Origin: JAGLOK01 sp963676355
GTDB taxonomy: Bacteria; Bacillota; Clostridia; Christensenellales; UMGS416
DNA: 64,000 nucleotides
Assembly (NCBI GenBank): GCA_963676355.1
Contig: OY781093.1
Span: forward strand, 1,736,001-1,800,000
Direction: 5' to 3'
Position numbers and translations under genes: made by a program. Each line of letters starts with the position of its first letter. The first letter of the stretch is position 1. Under the pieces are notes generated by a model. It ran no database searches. It saw nothing but the letters and a program-made list of their open reading frames with translations, and was not told the DNA's origin. Below, in pieces: positions 60,091 to 64,000 of this stretch.

Positions 60091-61986
60091 ATGCCACAAA
60101 AAGCAAAAGTTGTAGTAAAAGATAGCAAATGGATTAAAAGAAGACAAAACCTTGTCTCGGAAATGTTGCCCTATCAGTGGGAAGCTTTAAATGACCGCAT
60201 TGAAGGGGCTGCCAAATCCGGCTCTATTCATGATTTAGAGATTGCAGCAGGCAAAAAAGAAGGCGAGTTCATAGGGCCTGTTTTTATAGACAGCGATATC
60301 GCAAAGTTTATAGAAGCCGCGGCGTATTCCCTCGAATTTGCACCGAATGCAAAGCTTGAAGAGAAGGTGGATTATGCTATCGAGCTTATGGAGCTGGCGC
60401 AGGGTGATGATGGATATTTAAACACGGCATTTACAGTGAAAGATAAAGATAAAAGGCTTACAAACCTGCATGACTGGCATGAGCTTTATGTGGCTGGGCA
60501 TCTATTGGAGGCGGCTGTTGCATATTATGAGGCAACAGGCAAAAGCAAGATGCTAAACATAATGAAGAAAAACATTGAGTTTTTTATAGATAATATTGGC
60601 CCTGATGATGGCAAGATAAAAGGCTATCCCGGGCATGAGGAGATTGAGCTTGCGCTTGTGAAACTATATGAACTTGAAGGCGACAAGCGCTATCTTGACT
60701 ATGCAAAATACTTCATTGATGAGCGTGGAAAGGAACCGAATTTTTTAGAAGAGGAAGACAAAAAATATAATAGAACTGCTTGGGCGGCACCAATATATAA
60801 CCAGTCGCATAAGCCAGTTCGTGAGCAAAAGGAAGCGGCAGGACATGCCGTTCGCGCGGGTTATCTCTACTCGGGAATGGCAGATGTTGCAAGACTTACA
60901 GACGATAGCGGCCTTTATGAAGCCTGCGAAACGCTTTTTGACAACATAAAAGATAGGCAGATGTACATCACAGGCGGCATTGGAAGCTGCGAACTTGGCG
61001 AAGAATTTTCTTTCGATTACGACTTGCCAAATGACACAGCATATACTGAAACATGTGCTGCGATATCGCTTGTTTTCTTTTCAAAACGCATGCTTCAAGC
61101 AGAGGCTAAGGGTAAGTATGGCGATGTTATGGAGCGCGCATTATATAACGGAGTGTTGAGTGGAATGTCGCTTGCAGGCACTGAGTTTTTCTATGTGAAT
61201 CCGCTTTCTGTGTGGCCGGAGCAGGTCAAGCGCAATCGCTCATTCAAACATGTAAAACCACAGAGGATGAAGTGGTTTGGCTGCGCTTGCTGCCCTCCAA
61301 ATCTTGCTCGCCTTATAGCTTCTATAAACGACTATATCTACACTGCAAAAGATGATGGTGTTCAGGTGGATTTGTTTATTGCAAACGAAGCGCAGATAAC
61401 ATGTGGAGCGGGGGATATAGCGCTTAAAATGGACACGGATTATCCCAGAAGCGGTGCTGTAAAAATCACTGCGGGCGCTGGGAAATATGCTTTGTATGTG
61501 CGCATTCCCGAGTGGAGCGATTCACACGAAATTAAGCTTAATGGTGAGGCTTTTGATATTGATGCTGACAACGGATATGCAAAGATTGAGCGTGAATGGC
61601 TGGAGGGCGATGTGTTGGACATAGATTTTAATGCTCAGCCAAAATTCGTGGCGGCAAATCCGAAAGTTCGCGAGGACTGGGGCAAGGTCGCGCTGACTTA
61701 TGGTCCACTTGTCTACTGTGTTGAAGAGGCTGATAACGGTGATGCTCTCTACCTTTTGGAAGTTGATACGAATAAAAGCGTTTCAGCGGAATATGACGAC
61801 GCGCTTTTGGGTGGTGTTGTGAAACTTATAGCCTCCGGCGTGCGAGCTGTCGCACCTGAAACTTCTGCTTTATATACGGATGTTTATGACACTTCCTATG
61901 AGGATGCAAAAATTACCTTTGTGCCTTATTATGCCTGCCTTAACCGTGGAGAAGGCGAGATGAGTGTTTGGGTTAAAAAGCACTGA
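60091..61986 (+). CDS. GH127 beta-L-arabinofuranosidase
   Basis: A 631-residue glycoside hydrolase family 127 enzyme that releases L-arabinose from beta-linked arabinofuranosides of plant cell-wall glycoproteins. ATG at 60091 has AAGGAG six bases upstream; ATG at 60088 and a TTG at 60076 are less well placed. The zinc and catalytic residues known from HypBA1 are recognisable: Glu320 and Cys322 in YTETCAAIS, and Cys400-Cys401 in GCACCPPN, the second pair holding the nucleophile Cys. Glu304 fits the acid/base position. There is no signal peptide, so it is intracellular and acts on imported oligosaccharides. It has no transporter neighbours here. Confidence 0.9.
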   Translation: MPQKAKVVVKDSKWIKRRQNLVSEMLPYQWEALNDRIEGAAKSGSIHDLEIAAGKKEGEFIGPVFIDSDIAKFIEAAAYSLEFAPNAKLEEKVDYAIELMELAQGDDGYLNTAFTVKDKDKRLTNLHDWHELYVAGHLLEAAVAYYEATGKSKMLNIMKKNIEFFIDNIGPDDGKIKGYPGHEEIELALVKLYELEGDKRYLDYAKYFIDERGKEPNFLEEEDKKYNRTAWAAPIYNQSHKPVREQKEAAGHAVRAGYLYSGMADVARLTDDSGLYEACETLFDNIKDRQMYITGGIGSCELGEEFSFDYDLPNDTAYTETCAAISLVFFSKRMLQAEAKGKYGDVMERALYNGVLSGMSLAGTEFFYVNPLSVWPEQVKRNRSFKHVKPQRMKWFGCACCPPNLARLIASINDYIYTAKDDGVQVDLFIANEAQITCGAGDIALKMDTDYPRSGAVKITAGAGKYALYVRIPEWSDSHEIKLNGEAFDIDADNGYAKIEREWLEGDVLDIDFNAQPKFVAANPKVREDWGKVALTYGPLVYCVEEADNGDALYLLEVDTNKSVSAEYDDALLGGVVKLIASGVRAVAPETSALYTDVYDTSYEDAKITFVPYYACLNRGEGEMSVWVKKH

Positions 61987-62010
61987 TGAAAATAGTATGA
62001 TTGAAACTAA

Positions 62011-62037
62011 AGCTCGGAGATAATCCGGGCTTTTTTT
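62011..62037 (+). terminator. Rho-independent terminator after the GH127 gene
   Basis: Arms AGCTCGGA (62011-62018) and TCCGGGCT (62024-62031, one G-U pair), a five-base loop and then a run of T. Confidence 0.85.
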
Positions 62038-62044
62038 ATATATT

Positions 62045-63085
62045 TGCGTGTGGTCTATTTTCAACCCCTCTGTCCTTCGGACATCTCCTCTCACTAGGGG
62101 CGAGAGCGTTACCGTGAATGTTAACTTGGAAGCGCAGGCGGGCGAAGCGAGACTTTTTGGAAAGTTATTATAAATGCGGTGAGATAAAGTGCATGCGCCG
62201 CAATATATGAATTTAAACAGAAATGCATAGCTTGAGCAGCAAAATCGTTTTGATTATTTTATGGTATAAAGCATATTTTGATTGCGCAGTCGACGCACCT
62301 CCCATTTAGGGGAGGGGAACCGCGCGGAGCGTGGTGGAGGGGTTTAATAAAGAAGCGCAGGCGAGCGAAGCGAGACTTTTCTGAGTTCGTATAAATGCGG
62401 TGGGATAAAGTGCCTGCGCCGCAATAAGAAGCTTGGGCAAAATTCTTTGCTTTGGGAACGCTACCGCTTGGTGTTACTTTTTTAAAAAAGTAACCAAAAG
62501 ACGCAACCCCCGACAGGCTTTCTATCTTAGTCGACTGCGTTTATCTTGACTGAGTCGAAGGGGTTGCAACCTCTAAACCAAATGTGTCTTTGCGCTGTGT
62601 AGTTGAATGGCTTATAGCTTTCTTTAGTGGTTTACGGTTTTGTACAGCTTGGGTGGAGGGTTATATAGGAGTTATTTTGTTTAAAAGCGCAGGCGAGCGA
62701 AGCGAGACTGCCTAAAAAACAAAAACATTTTCCGAGCAAGCAGTTGGATGGCAAGGGCAGAAAAGCTTCTGCGAGGACTTGCTTTGGTAGGTTGAAAGAA
62801 CTAATGTTTTGGAGAAGTTATTATAAATGCGGTGAGAAAAAGTGCGTGCTTCGCAATATATGAATTTAAACATAATTGCAGAGCTTGAATAGCAAAATCA
62901 CTTTGCTTGTTTTATTGTGTACAGCAAATTTTGATTGCGCAGTCGACGCACCTCCCATTTAGGGGAGGGGAACCGCGCAGAGCGTGGTGGAGGGGTTTAT
63001 TAAAGCTGTCAGTTTGCCGGCGTTCAGGGTGGTTGGCTATAAAAAGCAGAAAAGCCAGTGCGAGGACTTGCTTTGGGTTGAAAAA
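62045..63085 (+). repeat. Repeat block 10 (C-A-E-H-B-A-E-D-A-E-H-B-A)
   Basis: C (62063-62110), short A (62130-62160), E, H and B (62284-62345) form one compact unit. B is then joined directly to A (62352-62385) with only 7 bases between, unlike the usual 32-base B-C junction. E, D (62473-62600), A (62690-62800), E, H, B (62937-62998) and a last A fragment (63040-63085) follow. The D copy is a clean example of the two-hairpin fold. This is the only block next to a minus-strand gene, yet its modules still read in + orientation. Confidence 0.86.
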
Positions 63086-63123
63086 AGAACTAAATCACAG
63101 GCTGCAAAACTAAAGACAAAATA

Positions 63124-63149
63124 AAAAACCCGAATCATTTCGGGTTTTT
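63124..63149 (-). terminator. Bidirectional terminator at the end of the NagD-like gene
   Basis: Arms AAAAACCCGA (63124-63133) and TCGGGTTTTT (63140-63149) enclose a six-base loop, with T-runs on both strands. It serves the minus-strand gene and blocks read-through from block 10. Confidence 0.88.
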
Positions 63150-63177
63150 ATGCGATATTTAATGGTTAAAGTTTAAC

Positions 63178-63951
63178 CTATTTTATAACCTCGCCCACGC
63201 CGTCAAGCACATACTTCGGACGGTAAGCGAATTTCTTCATTGTTTCAATGGACGTTACGCCGGAAAGAACAAGAACTGTGTCGATGCCGGACTCGATGCC
63301 AGCCACGATGTCTGTATCCATTCTGTCGCCGATGAAAGCAACGTCTTTAGCGTCAGCACCAAGAAGGTTTAAGCCATGGCGAACCATCAATGGATTGGGT
63401 TTGCCGACAAAATACGCCTTTTTGCCTGTTGCCATCTCAATAGGTGAGATGAGTGCGCGTGTGGCCGGTGCGATACCGCCGTCAATCGGGCCAGTAACAT
63501 CATAGTTGCAGCCGATAAGCTTTGCGCCGCCCAAAACGAGCTGAGTGGCTTTAACCATCATTTCGTAGTTATATGCGCGCGTTTCACCCAAGACAACGTA
63601 ATCAGGATCCACCGAGTTCATTATAAAACCGACGTTGTACATGGCGTTTGTAAGACCTGTGTCGCCGATAACATATGCTGAGCCGCCGGGGCTTTGCTTT
63701 TTAAGGAAGCTTGCTGTTGCAAGTGCTGATGTATAAAAATGCTCTTCTTTAACATTGATACCCATGTTCTGCAGGGTAATCTGGAGCTCTTTTCTTGTTT
63801 TGGATGAATTGTTTGTTAGAAAGAGGAAGTCCTTTTTCTCTGCCTGCAACCAGTTAACGAACTCTTTCGCGCCGGGAAGCAGCTTGCTTCCGTGGTATAT
63901 AACGCCATCCATATCGCATATAAATGCTTTTTTACATTCTAATTCTTTCAT
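63178..63951 (-). CDS. nagD: HAD-IIA phosphatase, NagD type
   Basis: A 257-residue haloacid-dehalogenase-superfamily phosphatase of the NagD/p-nitrophenylphosphatase class. The core motifs are complete: motif I FICDMDGVIYHG (Asp13 nucleophile, Asp15 acid), motif II FLTNNSSKTR, motif III with the Lys in FVGKPNP, and motif IV FIGDRMDTDI. A C2-type cap domain lies between motifs II and III (about 85-170). NagD of E. coli dephosphorylates nucleotides and sugar phosphates; the substrate here is unknown. AGAGGG lies just before the ATG. Only 49 bases of upstream sequence remain in the window. Confidence 0.92.
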   Translation of the reverse strand: MKELECKKAFICDMDGVIYHGSKLLPGAKEFVNWLQAEKKDFLFLTNNSSKTRKELQITLQNMGINVKEEHFYTSALATASFLKKQSPGGSAYVIGDTGLTNAMYNVGFIMNSVDPDYVVLGETRAYNYEMMVKATQLVLGGAKLIGCNYDVTGPIDGGIAPATRALISPIEMATGKKAYFVGKPNPLMVRHGLNLLGADAKDVAFIGDRMDTDIVAGIESGIDTVLVLSGVTSIETMKKFAYRPKYVLDGVGEVIK

Positions 63952-64000
63952 TAGTTTCCCTCTTATTTCTATTATTCTTCTTTTTGTTTACTATTATAAT

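Noticed and set aside
1..64000. tRNA and rRNA genes
   Set aside because: No cloverleaf with a GGTTCGAATCC-type arm or rRNA core sequence was noticed. GGTTCGC-like strings in D' modules belong to their hairpins.

Overview
The window looks like a chromosome segment of an anaerobic, low-to-mid GC Bacillota of the Clostridia type. The evidence is Gram-positive style lipoprotein signals, purine-rich Shine-Dalgarno sites, sigma-A type promoters, YesM/YesN-type sensors beside CUT1 sugar transporters, and a cellodextrin and plant-wall glycan set (GH9, GH94, GH127). Genus cannot be decided from the sequence alone. I see no rRNA, tRNA, CRISPR array, known IS transposase or prophage.

Layout: 0-11.5 kb holds a truncated TPR protein, a lipoprotein, an RND exporter, three small or medium membrane proteins, a tandem class II aldolase-domain protein and a pyrophosphatase. 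11.5-16.7 kb holds a MarR regulator, two tandem PAS/HD-GYP proteins, a candidate structured RNA and citrate synthase. 16.7-18.5 kb is an AT-rich KAP P-loop NTPase gene, a possible defence gene. 18.6-26.3 kb holds a uroporphyrinogen-decarboxylase-like enzyme with a divergent AraC regulator, a DsrE-like protein and three paralogous lipoproteins. 26.5-30.2 kb has two tandem Cache-like/GGDEF cyclases and a small lipoprotein. 31.3-46.6 kb is a beta-glucan locus: GH9 lipoprotein, solute-binding protein, histidine kinase, AraC-type response regulator, two permeases, a second binding protein and a GH94 phosphorylase. 48.4-63.9 kb carries a peptidase-E-like protein, two GNAT proteins, an inositol-phosphatase-family enzyme, a cold-shock protein, a ferredoxin/FMN-binding membrane protein, a DUF559 gene, a MarR/MATE pair, a GH127 arabinofuranosidase and a NagD-type phosphatase.

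Roughly 11-12 kb of the window is a mosaic of intergenic repeats. They are built from a small vocabulary of modules, which I label A-I: A, B (right-end-like), C (left-end-like), D/D' (two-hairpin), E, F, G, H and I. Nearly every copy lies in the same orientation, and all blocks follow a + strand gene. Two observations stand out. First, the D/D' modules come in sequence variants whose base-paired arms change together, which implies a conserved folded RNA or single-stranded DNA. Second, at 55.4-56.0 kb a DUF559 (Vsr-like nuclease fold) gene sits between inverted copies of module B, and its 3' end and flank continue into module H, which recurs without the gene in most blocks. This resembles an autonomous mobile element with a set of non-autonomous derivatives, and is my best candidate for an undescribed system.

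A second unusual trait is translational. Six genes have a -10 box exactly six bases before the start codon and no Shine-Dalgarno site, which predicts leaderless mRNAs.
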